Assembly: GCA_900539145.1 (NCBI GenBank)
Contig: UQAX01000011.1
Span: forward strand, 1-63,685
From: an uncultured Blautia sp.
GTDB taxonomy: Bacteria > Bacillota > Clostridia > Lachnospirales > Lachnospiraceae
Direction: 5' to 3'
DNA: 63,685 nt
Below, one piece after another: positions 25,205 through 34,404 of this stretch. The translations under genes and the position numbers were made by a program. A model generated the notes under the pieces. The model worked only from the letters and a program-made list of their open reading frames with translations. It was not told the origin of the DNA and made no database searches. The first letter of the stretch is position 1. Each line of letters opens with the position of its first letter.

Positions 25205-25308
25205 GAAAAAATTTCCTTTTTCATTAGTATATGTGGCAACTATGCAAAGGTATAAAACAATCTTGGCAAGTTTTCTCCCCTCCTTTCATAGATTGAAAGA
25301 AAAGTCTT

Positions 25309-27015
25309 ATGGAGCTGTTTATGCCATCAAAAAAGGAATTTATTCTCTCAGAAAAGTATGCAGATATCATCCTGCCCATATATTCCGGTTTTTTAGAAGA
25401 ATATGCAGAATGGGGAGCACAGATTTTTAATCAATATTACGGAATGGTTCACTATCCCTTAGAAGAAGAACTCTACCCGGATTATTATGAATACGGCTTT
25501 TTTTATAACACAGTACCAAAGCTTTACACACTTCTTGATACAGTAAGTCTGGACGCTTCCGGCATTACGACGGTGCAGACACAGCCTGTTTTAAATTTAA
25601 AGGGAGCAGATGTGCTTTTGGGCTTTATTGATACAGGCATTGATTACACACACCCTGCATTTCGAAGAACTGACGGAAGCAGCAGAATTTACGGTCTTTG
25701 GGATCAGACAGTTCAGGATGGTACGCCTCCCTTTGATTTAGAATACGGAAGTGCTTACAGTAATGAGGACTTAAATAATGCTCTTACTGCTACAACGCCC
25801 TTTTCCGTAGTTCCCAGCGAAGATATCAATGGCCACGGTACTTTTCTTGCCGGTGTGGCAGGGGGAAGCACCCTTCCTCAATTTGATTTTAACGGCGCTG
25901 CTCCTGAGAGTCTATTAGCTGTGGTGAAATTAAAGGAAGCAAAGCAGTATTTAAAATCTCTTTTTTTTGCTACCGGAGATATGCCTGCTTATCAGAGCAC
26001 AGATATTATGATGGGAATTCGCTACCTCATTTTATTGGCAGAGGAACTGAAAAAGCCCCTTATACTGTGTCTTGGTCTCGGCACAAATCAAGGTCCTCAT
26101 GCCGGTGTTTCTCCCGTAGACTCCATGCTTAGCATCTCAGATAATTACCGTGGACTTCATTCTGTCGTTGCTGCCGGAAATGAAGCAGGAAAAGCGCATC
26201 ATTTCTATGGCAGCTTTTCCGGAAACGAAGTTTCCAAAGATGTGGAAATACTGGTAGCTGAAAACACCTCCGGATTTTGTGTAGAATTTTGGAGCGATCC
26301 TCCTGAGGTTTATGCTGTGGGTTTTGAGTCTCCTTTAGGTGAAATCGTACAAAAAATCTCTCCCCGCATCAGCTTTAGCGAAAATCTTTCTTTTATTTTA
26401 GAAAATACAAAAATCTTTGTCAGCTCAGAAATGTTTCAAACCGTATCCGGTAACCAACTGATTTTTATCCGCTTTTCAGATCCAACTCCCGGTATCTGGA
26501 AAATACGGGTATATACCAATATCACAGGGCAGGGTTCTTTTCATCTGTGGCTGCCTATTACAGGTCTTGCAAGACCGGATATTACCTTTATACAGCCAAA
26601 TCCCGACACCACCCTTACCGCTCCTTCTGACTCTGCTTCTGTGATTACTGCAACCGCTTATAATGCTTATAATAACAGCTTGTTTTTAAATTCCAGCAGA
26701 GGATATACAAGAAGCGGTCAAATAAAACCGGATTTAGCTGCTCCCGGCGTCAATGTTTTTGGACCTGCCCCAAACAATCGTTTTACCACTTTGTCGGGAA
26801 CCTCTGTATCTGCTGCGATTACTGCCGGAGGGTGCGCTTTGTTGGTAGAATGGGGAATGCGTCGTACTCCTGCCAGAATTTTCAATAACACAGAGCTGAA
26901 AACTTTGCTGATAAGAGGAGCAAAGCGAAGCCCTGAACGCTTATATCCCAATCGGGAATGGGGATACGGAACGTTGGACATTTATCAGGTGCTTTCTACT
27001 TTAACTCTTTCCTAA
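25309..27015 (+). CDS. Csp-like subtilase (S8 family, spore germination protease group)
   Basis: A 568-residue protease resembling the clostridial CspA/B/C proteins. A 95-residue N-terminal region precedes the catalytic core with Asp108 in GFIDTGID, His176 in INGHGTFLAG and Ser in SGTSVSAAITAGG. About 270 residues separate His and Ser and include a beta-rich jellyroll insert (FWSDPPEVYAVGF to SFHLWLPITG), as in CspB. All triad residues are present, so it should be active, unlike CspC. CspB activates the cortex hydrolase SleC during germination. The ATG at 25321 (MPSKKEF) with GGAG seven bases before it is an equally good start. Confidence 0.82.
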   Translation: MELFMPSKKEFILSEKYADIILPIYSGFLEEYAEWGAQIFNQYYGMVHYPLEEELYPDYYEYGFFYNTVPKLYTLLDTVSLDASGITTVQTQPVLNLKGADVLLGFIDTGIDYTHPAFRRTDGSSRIYGLWDQTVQDGTPPFDLEYGSAYSNEDLNNALTATTPFSVVPSEDINGHGTFLAGVAGGSTLPQFDFNGAAPESLLAVVKLKEAKQYLKSLFFATGDMPAYQSTDIMMGIRYLILLAEELKKPLILCLGLGTNQGPHAGVSPVDSMLSISDNYRGLHSVVAAGNEAGKAHHFYGSFSGNEVSKDVEILVAENTSGFCVEFWSDPPEVYAVGFESPLGEIVQKISPRISFSENLSFILENTKIFVSSEMFQTVSGNQLIFIRFSDPTPGIWKIRVYTNITGQGSFHLWLPITGLARPDITFIQPNPDTTLTAPSDSASVITATAYNAYNNSLFLNSSRGYTRSGQIKPDLAAPGVNVFGPAPNNRFTTLSGTSVSAAITAGGCALLVEWGMRRTPARIFNNTELKTLLIRGAKRSPERLYPNREWGYGTLDIYQVLSTLTLS

Positions 27016-27031
27016 ATTTTTTTTGATTTCT

Positions 27032-27061
27032 TTGCACCATTTTTCTTTATTCACATAGTAT
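27032..27061 (+). promoter_or_regulatory. Candidate promoter of the Cys/Gly-rich gene
   Basis: TTGCAC (27032-27037) and TAGTAT (27056-27061) are 18 bp apart, 35 bp ahead of the ATG. The -10 is imperfect, and a sporulation sigma factor could be used instead. Confidence 0.3.
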
Positions 27062-27095
27062 GTAAGTGTAATCAAAATTTTTGGAGGATTTATTC

Positions 27096-27323
27096 ATGAG
27101 TGATTTAGCTGCTACAAACTGTGGTTGCGGATGTGAAGACAACTGTGGAGGAGGCATGACACACAATTTTGGCGATTGTAACTGCATTATCTGGATCCTT
27201 TTACTGTTATGCTTCTGCGGTAACGGATTTGGCGGAGACGGATGCGGATGCGGCGGAGACAATAGCTGTCTTTTATTGATTATCTTGCTTTTATGCTGCG
27301 GTAACGGCCACGGATTTTGCTGA
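27096..27323 (+). CDS. Small Cys/Gly-rich hydrophobic protein (chorion-class HCB-type)
   Basis: A 75-residue protein starting MSDLAATNCGCGC, with GGAGG eight bases ahead of the ATG at 27096. Two similar units each combine a hydrophobic run (CIIWILLLLCFCGNG and CLLLIILLLCCGNG) with Gly/Cys-rich polar stretches. Fourteen residues are Cys. Proteins of this look are annotated in clostridial genomes as chorion class high-cysteine HCB protein; nothing is known of their function. A spore coat, cell-surface or membrane role is imaginable. It follows the Csp-like protease by 80 bp and ends in a good terminator. Confidence 0.75.
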   Translation: MSDLAATNCGCGCEDNCGGGMTHNFGDCNCIIWILLLLCFCGNGFGGDGCGCGGDNSCLLLIILLLCCGNGHGFC

Positions 27324-27346
27324 TTTTTCCGTGTAAAAAGAAAAGA

Positions 27347-27367
27347 GGGATACCATTTCGGTATCCC
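27347..27367 (+). terminator. Intrinsic terminator after the Cys/Gly-rich gene
   Basis: GGGATACC and GGTATCCC form a perfect 8-bp stem around ATTTC, 23 bp after the stop codon. A T-run immediately after it is lacking, which is a weakness. Confidence 0.55.
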
Positions 27368-27558
27368 TGCTTGTAAGATAAGATATGTAGATTTTACAAA
27401 AAGATATGCCTGCTTTGCAGAAAAAGATGTGTCTCTTTCTCGTGTATTTTCTTTTTCTTTTCTGAAATATAAAAAGAAATTTTTTTCTTTTTGTTATGAT
27501 TTATTATGACAACTTTCTGAAAATCTGTCAATATTTCTATGCAAAATTTTACAATTTT

Positions 27559-29256
27559 CTATCTTGCTTTTTCGACATTTTTCCAACTGCCGGAAGCTTC
27601 AAACTCCTCTACTGCTCTTTTCGCCTCTTCAATCAATGTTTTATCATAGCCAATCATTTCTAAAAGGCGAATGGCATTTCTGGTAGTTACTCTTCCTTTT
27701 TTCAGAAGATAGTTAAACACAACGTCTTTTTCTCGTACTTCCTCTTCGAAATGATAATTTTCATAATATTCCTGAAGCATATAGGACAATTCAATATCAT
27801 GAGTTGCCGCAAAAGACAATACATTGTTTTTACAGATGTGCGCTAATATTTGGGAAGATGCTCCAATTCGCTCAATGGTATTGGTTCCTCGTAATACCTC
27901 GTCAATAATACACAGCAGATTTTCGCCGGATTTTGCAGCGTCTAAAATTCTCTTTAAGGAACGGATTTCTACGATGTAATAGCTTTCTCCGCTTCCTAAA
28001 TCATCTCGCAGCGCCATGGAAGTCATGACCTGAAAATAAGGTGCGCAATAAGAAGATGCCGTACAGGTATAAATGGTTTGGGCAAAAATACTGTTTATTG
28101 CAATATTTTTCAAAAATGTAGATTTTCCCGAAGCATTGGAACCGGTTACCAAAATGCCGCCTTTGGCAGAAATACTGTTTGCCACGGGATTTTCAATCAA
28201 TGGATGGTAAAGATTTTCCACATCCATATACGCTCTTTTCTCTTCCCTAAATTCAGGACAAGTATAGTAAGGCAAGGTTTCACGAAAAGATGCAATGGAA
28301 ATCATGCTGTCTATATAACCTAAAGTATAAATCAGCTCCTCCAGTTCCTTCTGGTTTTCCTTCATGGACTTCATCATATCCTGAAATTTAATCAAATCAA
28401 TATGAGTCAGCATACGAATGTAATCCATAAGCATGCCTTCCAGTCCGCCTCCCGTTGAGCTTCTGTCAATAACAAGCGAGGAACGTTTCTGAAAGCCTGC
28501 CAGCTTTTTCTGTGCCGGTATTCCTCTTGCCATGGCAGCTTCCAGCTCCGGTATTTTTAGCTTTTCCAGTTTCTTATAAGCTTCTAAAAGCTGCAACACA
28601 TTTCTGAAACTGGAAAGATAAGCATCCACCTCCTGCTTCTGTGTCATATAAGCGCCGATATTCACAACACAGACCAAAAGAAACAAAAAGACTCCGGGAT
28701 TAGGCGCCAAAATAAAGACAAGAAGCGACAGGAAAAAAGCACTGCAAAATCCAATCTGTACGTTTTTTCCTTTGATGTTTACTTCTGTTGTTACATGAAT
28801 ATTTTCGTAAATACTATTGCTGCCGGATTTTCGCACAGAAGCAAGAATGGTCTGCACCTGCTCTCTTATTTCCTGATTTTTAGCAAAAAACAGCATCAAC
28901 CGATTGCGATATTTTAGTTCTTTCTCTTCAAATACCGGTTTTCGCAAAATATCATACAGACAATCTCCTCCTACGGCGGAAAAAGTCTGGTTCAGCAGCA
29001 TGAAAATACGGTCCATGTCTAAATCATTCCATGTGATATCGTCAATGAAAAAGCCTTCTTTTTCTCTCTTATGAAAAAACTGCGAAATATGATGGAAATC
29101 TTCATACGTATATTCCCGGTCAGGTATTTGTCCCCAGGCATTTTTTAATTTCTGCTGCAAAAAAAGCTTTCGTCTTTTGTTTTCTGACAGCATAACTGCT
29201 GCTGCCGATAAAAGCAGCAGCGCAATTATTCCAATTCCTACAACTGTTTCACTCAT
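27559..29256 (-). CDS. Membrane-anchored MutS-family ATPase
   Basis: A 565-residue protein. A membrane helix (residues 4-20) and a second hydrophobic region (about 175-210) flank a helical region similar to the MutS core, and the C-terminal MutS ATPase domain (365-555) has Walker A GSNASGKSTF, Walker B LLCIIDEVLRGTNTIER and AATHDIELS. It lacks the mismatch-recognition domain of MutS and the Smr domain of MutS2. Proteins of this membrane type are common in Firmicutes, and their role is unknown. It starts 9 bp after hemL, so it is likely the last gene of the tetrapyrrole operon. Confidence 0.82.
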   Translation of the reverse strand: MSETVVGIGIIALLLLSAAAVMLSENKRRKLFLQQKLKNAWGQIPDREYTYEDFHHISQFFHKREKEGFFIDDITWNDLDMDRIFMLLNQTFSAVGGDCLYDILRKPVFEEKELKYRNRLMLFFAKNQEIREQVQTILASVRKSGSNSIYENIHVTTEVNIKGKNVQIGFCSAFFLSLLVFILAPNPGVFLFLLVCVVNIGAYMTQKQEVDAYLSSFRNVLQLLEAYKKLEKLKIPELEAAMARGIPAQKKLAGFQKRSSLVIDRSSTGGGLEGMLMDYIRMLTHIDLIKFQDMMKSMKENQKELEELIYTLGYIDSMISIASFRETLPYYTCPEFREEKRAYMDVENLYHPLIENPVANSISAKGGILVTGSNASGKSTFLKNIAINSIFAQTIYTCTASSYCAPYFQVMTSMALRDDLGSGESYYIVEIRSLKRILDAAKSGENLLCIIDEVLRGTNTIERIGASSQILAHICKNNVLSFAATHDIELSYMLQEYYENYHFEEEVREKDVVFNYLLKKGRVTTRNAIRLLEMIGYDKTLIEEAKRAVEEFEASGSWKNVEKAR

Positions 29257-29265
29257 GAGGTCACC

Positions 29266-30537
29266 TTAAAAATATTTCTCGATACAGTCCAGTGTTTCCT
29301 GAATTTCTGCTTCTGTATGTGCATCGGATAAGAACATAGCCTCAAACTGTGACGGAGCCATGTGAATACCGTGATTTAACATATATTGGAAATATTTGGA
29401 AAATTCTGTGGTATCTGATGTTTTTGCAGAAATATAATCCGTTACCTTATTTGGGGTAAAGAAAATACAGCCTAAGGAGGACACAGAATTCACCTGATAG
29501 TCCACACCTTTTTCTAAAAAGATTTTACGAATTCCCTCATACAGAAGTTCTCCTTTCTGATACAGACGTTTGTAAATATCCTGATCTTCCCAGAGAATTT
29601 TCAGCTGTGTAAGTCCTGCTGCCATAGCAATGGGATTTCCGCTTAAAGTCCCTGCCTGATACACAGGTCCTGCCGGAGCTACCATTTCCATAATCTCTTT
29701 TCTTCCGCCGTAAGCGCCTACGGGCATACCGGCTCCGATAATTTTTCCGTAAGTTACCAAATCCGGTGTAATTCCGTAAAATCCTGCTGCTCCGCTGAAG
29801 CTTAAACGAAATCCGGTAATGACTTCGTCAAAAATTAAAAGCGCATGATATTTATCACATAAGTCACGCAGTCCCTGTAAAAATCCATCTGCCGGAGGAA
29901 CCACACCCATATTTGCGCCTACCGGTTCTACAATCACAGCGGCAACCTGATTGTCGCTTTCTAAAAACAGCTTTTCTACACTGCTTAAATCGTTGTAAAC
30001 AGCAAGCATAGTGTCCTGTGTACATCCTTTTGGAACGCCTGCGCTGTCCGGCACGCCGCTTGTCATAACACCGCTTCCTGCGCTTACCAGCATAGCGTCT
30101 GTGTGTCCGTGATAACAGCCGGCAAATTTAATAATCTTGTTCTTTCCCGTATAGCCTCTGGCAACACGCAGAGCGCTCATTACCGCCTCTGTACCGGAGT
30201 TTACCATACGTATCATATCAATGTGAGGAATTTTATCACAGATAAATTCTGCCATTTCCACTTCTACTTCCGTAGCGCAGCCAAAGCTTAATCCGTTTTC
30301 GCTGGCACGGATGACCGCATCTTTAATCTGCTCATTGTTATGACCTAAAATCATAGGTCCCCATGAGTCGATATAGTCAATATATTCGTTGCCGTCTACA
30401 TCAAAGATTTTACATCCCACAGCCCCCTGTATAAAGCGAGGTGCTTCTGTTACAGAACCGTAAGCACGAACCGGACTGTTTACTCCTCCGGGTATTCTCT
30501 TTACTGCTCTTTGAAATAATTCCTCTGATTTTGTCAT
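29266..30537 (-). CDS. hemL: Glutamate-1-semialdehyde 2,1-aminomutase
   Basis: A 423-residue PLP enzyme that converts glutamate-1-semialdehyde to 5-aminolevulinate, the second step of the C5 route. NRVNSGTEAVMSALR-type text (MVNSGTEAVMSALRVARGYTG) and GCYHGHTDAMLVSAGSG are typical, and the PLP lysine is in VTYGKIIGAGMPVGAYGG. The start overlaps the hemB stop by one base (TAATG), so the two are translationally coupled. Confidence 0.96.
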   Translation of the reverse strand: MTKSEELFQRAVKRIPGGVNSPVRAYGSVTEAPRFIQGAVGCKIFDVDGNEYIDYIDSWGPMILGHNNEQIKDAVIRASENGLSFGCATEVEVEMAEFICDKIPHIDMIRMVNSGTEAVMSALRVARGYTGKNKIIKFAGCYHGHTDAMLVSAGSGVMTSGVPDSAGVPKGCTQDTMLAVYNDLSSVEKLFLESDNQVAAVIVEPVGANMGVVPPADGFLQGLRDLCDKYHALLIFDEVITGFRLSFSGAAGFYGITPDLVTYGKIIGAGMPVGAYGGRKEIMEMVAPAGPVYQAGTLSGNPIAMAAGLTQLKILWEDQDIYKRLYQKGELLYEGIRKIFLEKGVDYQVNSVSSLGCIFFTPNKVTDYISAKTSDTTEFSKYFQYMLNHGIHMAPSQFEAMFLSDAHTEAEIQETLDCIEKYF

Positions 30538-31517
30538 TATCCAATTCTCCCTTCTTCGATGTATTTCGCAATTTCTTTTGCAAAATAAGTGAGATAAATA
30601 TCAGTGCCTGCACGGTAAGCGCTGGCTGCCATTTCACAGATAATTTTATCTTCCTCGATATACCCAAGCTTTGCTCCTGCCTTTACCATGGCGTATTCTC
30701 CGCTGACAGAATATGCTGCCACAGGAACGTGAAGCTCATTTTTTACCTCACGGATAATATCCAGATAAGAAAGAGCCGGTTTTACCATAATAATATCCGC
30801 TCCTTCTTCTACATCCAATAAAGCTTCTTTTAATCCCTCTCTGCGGTTGTGATAATCCATCTGATAACTTTTTCTGTCACCAAAGGAAGGGGCAGAACCG
30901 GCTGCATCACGGAAAGGACCGTAAAATGCAGAAGCATATTTTACTGCATAAGACATAATTGGCGCTTCCTTGTATCCGTTTTCATCCAAAAGATTGCGGA
31001 TTGCCAAAACTCTGCCGTCCATCATATCGGAAGGCGCTACCATATCTGCCCCTGCCTGTACATGGGAAAGGGCTGTTTTTGCCAAAAGCTCTAACGTCTT
31101 GTCGTTTTCCACTTCATGTCCGCAGAGAACTCCGCAGTGCCCGTGAGAAGTATATTCGCACATACATACATCGGTAATCAGATACAAATCATCTCCAAAA
31201 GCTTCTTTTGCCTTTGCAACGGCTCTTTGTACAATACCGTCTTCTGCGTAAGCCTGACTTCCCACTTCATCCTTTTTATCAGGAATTCCGAAAAACATAA
31301 CTTTACTGACGCCCGCATCTAAGGTTTCTTCCAGTCCTTTTAACAAAGTATCAATACTGTAACGATATTGTCCCGGCATAGTTGGAATTTCTTCTTTTAT
31401 TCCTGTTCCTTCCTTCACAAATACCGGATAAATCAGAGAACTTTTATCTGCTCTGGTTTCACGTACCATTTTTCTCAGAATTTCATTTCCTCTTAACCTT
31501 CTCGGTCTGATGTTCAT
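30537..31517 (-). CDS. hemB: Porphobilinogen synthase (5-aminolevulinate dehydratase)
   Basis: A 326-residue enzyme that condenses two 5-aminolevulinate molecules to porphobilinogen. It shows RPRRLRGNEILRKMVRET at the start, a cysteine-rich metal site (DVCMCEYTSHGHCGVL) that indicates a zinc-dependent form, and the two active-site lysines in MSYAVKYASAFYGPFRDAA and IIMVKPALSYLD. The upstream neighbour cobA-hemD ends 4 bp before its start. Confidence 0.96.
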   Translation of the reverse strand: MNIRPRRLRGNEILRKMVRETRADKSSLIYPVFVKEGTGIKEEIPTMPGQYRYSIDTLLKGLEETLDAGVSKVMFFGIPDKKDEVGSQAYAEDGIVQRAVAKAKEAFGDDLYLITDVCMCEYTSHGHCGVLCGHEVENDKTLELLAKTALSHVQAGADMVAPSDMMDGRVLAIRNLLDENGYKEAPIMSYAVKYASAFYGPFRDAAGSAPSFGDRKSYQMDYHNRREGLKEALLDVEEGADIIMVKPALSYLDIIREVKNELHVPVAAYSVSGEYAMVKAGAKLGYIEEDKIICEMAASAYRAGTDIYLTYFAKEIAKYIEEGRIG

Positions 31518-31521
31518 ACTT

Positions 31522-33045
31522 CTACAACTCCTTTTTCTCTGAATTCTTTTTTAATTCTATTACTAATTCCAGAAGACTGTCAATAGAAGCTTCTTTTGAC
31601 ATGTAAGTTTCCATAGAATATTTATCTGCTGCTGCCTTTGTCTGCTTTCCGATACAGGCAGCCTTTACCTTGCTGTAATCCAGTGCCGGAACTGCTTTTA
31701 CAAATCCTTTTACCGTGGAAGCGCTGGTGAAAACTGCACAGTTAATGCTTCCTGCTTCAAATTCTTTCTTTTCGTCAATAATTTCCGATTTTTCATAAAG
31801 CGTTTCATAAATACCGATATCGTCAATCGTAATTCCTGCTTTTTTCTTTAATTCTTCTATAATTTCCTGACTGCCGATTTCTGCTCTCGGAAGTAAAATT
31901 TTCTCTGTTCCGCTGCATTTTTCGCACAACATTTTCCCAAGAGATGCACCGTCAAACAGTTTTGGCATAACATCTGCAAAAAAGCCTCTTTCCTGTAAAG
32001 CTCTCTGTGTTCCTGTTCCTACTACTGCAAATTTTACATTTCCCAGCTTTCTTGCGTCTACCTTTGCCTTTTGCATTTCCTCAAAGAAAACCTTTACGCC
32101 TTTTGGGCTGGTAAAAGCAATCCAGTCATAAGTCTGTAAATGAGAAAAAGCTGTAAAAAGAGCTGTATTTTCTTTTTTTGCTGTGGTTTGAATAGCAGGT
32201 AATTCCAACACTTCTGCCCCCAACTTTCTAAGCTTTGCCGCCATGGAGGATGCAGCTTCTTTTGGTCTTGTCACTAATACCTTATAGCCGAAAAGGGGAA
32301 GCTTTTCATACCATGCAAATTCCTCTGCCAGAGCACAGACTTTTCCAACTACAATAATGGCAGGCGTTTCAATTCCCTGACGTTGTACTTCTTCCGGCAA
32401 AGTAGAAACTGTTGCCACAATTCTTTTCTGTGCGGCCGTTGTTCCTTTCTGCAAAATCGCAGCGGGCATATCTTTTTCCATGCCTGCATCTAAAAGCGCC
32501 TGACAAATATCCGATAAAGCGCTGACACCCATTAAAAATACTAAAGTTCCCTTTGTGCGAACAAGAGCTTCAAAATCAATGTCATAGGCTGCACCCTTTT
32601 TCTTATGTCCCGTAATAATGTGAAGAGAAGATGTAAAATCACGGTGGGTAACCGGTATTCCGTTATAAGCAGGAACGGCAATAGGAGAAGTCACTCCCGG
32701 TACGATTTCGTAAGGAATTCCCTCCTGAATTAACAGCTCCAGCTCTTCTCCGCCTCTGCCAAAGAGGAAGGGATCTCCCCCTTTTAAGCGGACTACACGA
32801 TATCCTTTTTTTGCTTCCTCCAATAAAACCTCATTAATCTGTTCCTGTGGCATGGTGTGATGAGATGCTCGTTTTCCTACGTTAATACAACGAGCCGTTT
32901 TTGGAACTTGTGATAAAACTCCCTGACCTACCAGACTGTCATACACCACCACCTCTGCCTGCTGTAAAATTTCCATTCCCTTTAAAGTAAATAATCCAAT
33001 ATCTCCCGGACCGGCTCCTACCAGCCATACCTTGCCTTTACACAT
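31522..33045 (-). CDS. cobA-hemD: Uroporphyrinogen-III C-methyltransferase / uroporphyrinogen-III synthase fusion
   Basis: A 507-residue two-domain enzyme. Residues 1-240 are SUMT (VWLVGAGPGDIGLFTLKG, VVRLKGGDPFLFGRGGEE, GVTSPIAVPAYNGIPVTHR), which makes precorrin-2. Residues 250-500 are HemD (GYKVLVTRPKEAASSMAAKL, DWIAFTSPKGVKVFFE, VFTSASTVKGF), which closes the ring with inversion of ring D. The fusion passes uroporphyrinogen III directly to methylation, steering it to corrin. This arrangement is common in clostridia. It overlaps hemC by 8 bp. Confidence 0.95.
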   Translation of the reverse strand: MCKGKVWLVGAGPGDIGLFTLKGMEILQQAEVVVYDSLVGQGVLSQVPKTARCINVGKRASHHTMPQEQINEVLLEEAKKGYRVVRLKGGDPFLFGRGGEELELLIQEGIPYEIVPGVTSPIAVPAYNGIPVTHRDFTSSLHIITGHKKKGAAYDIDFEALVRTKGTLVFLMGVSALSDICQALLDAGMEKDMPAAILQKGTTAAQKRIVATVSTLPEEVQRQGIETPAIIVVGKVCALAEEFAWYEKLPLFGYKVLVTRPKEAASSMAAKLRKLGAEVLELPAIQTTAKKENTALFTAFSHLQTYDWIAFTSPKGVKVFFEEMQKAKVDARKLGNVKFAVVGTGTQRALQERGFFADVMPKLFDGASLGKMLCEKCSGTEKILLPRAEIGSQEIIEELKKKAGITIDDIGIYETLYEKSEIIDEKKEFEAGSINCAVFTSASTVKGFVKAVPALDYSKVKAACIGKQTKAAADKYSMETYMSKEASIDSLLELVIELKKNSEKKEL

Positions 33046-33928
33046 GCGCTTTACCCCTTTCTCTCAGCTCTTTTGCAAGAGAAATTCCAAGTTCCTCTGC
33101 TTCTTTTACGCTGCCTTTTTTCAATCCTTTTTCATAATTTCCTGTATTTTCATCATAGTAAAGTCCACGTAAAATAATTTGTCCGTCCTCTACCTTGGCA
33201 TGAGCTGCTACCGGAGAGGAACAGCCTCCGTCTAAATATCTTACAAAAGCCCGTTCTGCCAATGCTGCATAAGTGGCATTTTCGTCCCCATAGCCTTTTA
33301 AGTAACTGTAATCCACGTCGTTTCTTCCCTGAATTGCCAAAATCCCCTGACCGGCTGCCGGTATCATTTCCTCCGGCTCAAAATAACGGGCAATTCTGTC
33401 TTCCAGTCCTAATCGTTTCAAGCCTGCCGCCGCCAGTAAAAGACCGCTGTATTCTCCGTCATCTAATTTTTTCAAACGTGTCTGAACGTTTCCTCTGACA
33501 CTTTTACATTCCATATCCGGAAAGATTTCTTTTAGCTGTAAAATTCTTCTTAAACTGGAGCACCCAATAGGCTTTGAAGGTTCTAATTGGGTAACGCCTT
33601 TTGGAAGCACCAGTACGTCTCTTGGATCTTCTCTTTTGGAAAATGCGATAAGAGGAAGCTCTTTTGGAACTTCCATAGGCATATCCTTTAAGCTGTGTAC
33701 GGACAGTTCTGTTTTTCTTTCTGCAAGAGCCTTATCCAGCTCCTTTACAAACAAGCCCTTTCCGCCGATTTTGTCCAAGGTTCTGTCTAAAATTTTATCT
33801 CCTGTGGTTTTCATGGTAAGGATTTCCACTTGAATATCCTCGTTATTTTTTTGAATATAATCCCGCACCATCTCGCTTTGCACCACTGCAAGCTTACTTT
33901 TTCTGCTTCCGATTACTACTTTTCTCAT
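33038..33928 (-). CDS. hemC: Hydroxymethylbilane synthase (porphobilinogen deaminase)
   Basis: A 296-residue enzyme that polymerises four porphobilinogens. RKVVIGSRKSKLAVVQSEMV opens the protein, KDMPMEVPKELPLIAFSKREDPRDVLV holds substrate-binding residues, and the dipyrromethane cofactor cysteine is in YLDGGCSSPVAAHA. The length is normal. It lies between the precorrin-2 dehydrogenase gene (2 bp gap) and cobA-hemD (8 bp overlap). Confidence 0.96.
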   Translation of the reverse strand: MRKVVIGSRKSKLAVVQSEMVRDYIQKNNEDIQVEILTMKTTGDKILDRTLDKIGGKGLFVKELDKALAERKTELSVHSLKDMPMEVPKELPLIAFSKREDPRDVLVLPKGVTQLEPSKPIGCSSLRRILQLKEIFPDMECKSVRGNVQTRLKKLDDGEYSGLLLAAAGLKRLGLEDRIARYFEPEEMIPAAGQGILAIQGRNDVDYSYLKGYGDENATYAALAERAFVRYLDGGCSSPVAAHAKVEDGQIILRGLYYDENTGNYEKGLKKGSVKEAEELGISLAKELRERGKAHV

Positions 33929-33930
33929 AT

Positions 33931-34404
33931 TTACTCCCCTTTATGACTGAGCATTTCCTGTATCATTTCTCTTACTTTACGGACTTTTTTGTGGTCTTTT
34001 CCACATCCGTTAAAGCCGATTACAACATCTTCATATTCTAAAATTCCCGGAAAATGAAAGTCACACTTTTCTTGATTGCTGGCTACATTTACCAGTATAT
34101 TCTTCTCTTTGCAAATCTTGTATATTTCTTCGTTTAAAGCGCTGTCATCTGTTACCGCCAGAACCATGTCCGCATCTTTGATATCAGACTTTTCATACTT
34201 CTTTTGCTGATATAAAATTTCATTTTTCTCATAAAGTATTTCGATTTCTTTCGTACACGCAGGCGCAATAACAGTGATTTCTCCCACAAAATCCAGCAGA
34301 GTTTGAATTCTTCTGGTGGCAATTTTCCCGCCTCCGATTACCACTGCCTTTTTCTGTGTGAAATCTATAAACAGAGGAAAAAACTTCTTTTCTTTACGCT
34401 CCAT
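33931..34404 (-). CDS. Precorrin-2 dehydrogenase (siroheme synthase N-terminal domain type)
   Basis: A 157-residue NAD-binding protein related to the N-terminal part of CysG and to Met8/SirC. FPLFIDFTQKKAVVIGGGKIATRRIQ is the nucleotide-binding start, MVLAVTDDSALNEEIYKICKEKNILVNVAS is typical, and CDFHFPGILEYEDVVIGFNG follows. It should oxidise precorrin-2 to sirohydrochlorin, the substrate of CbiK. The short C-terminus leaves room for dehydrogenase function, but chelatase activity is uncertain. It overlaps hemA by 11 bp. Confidence 0.9.
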   Translation of the reverse strand: MERKEKKFFPLFIDFTQKKAVVIGGGKIATRRIQTLLDFVGEITVIAPACTKEIEILYEKNEILYQQKKYEKSDIKDADMVLAVTDDSALNEEIYKICKEKNILVNVASNQEKCDFHFPGILEYEDVVIGFNGCGKDHKKVRKVREMIQEMLSHKGE

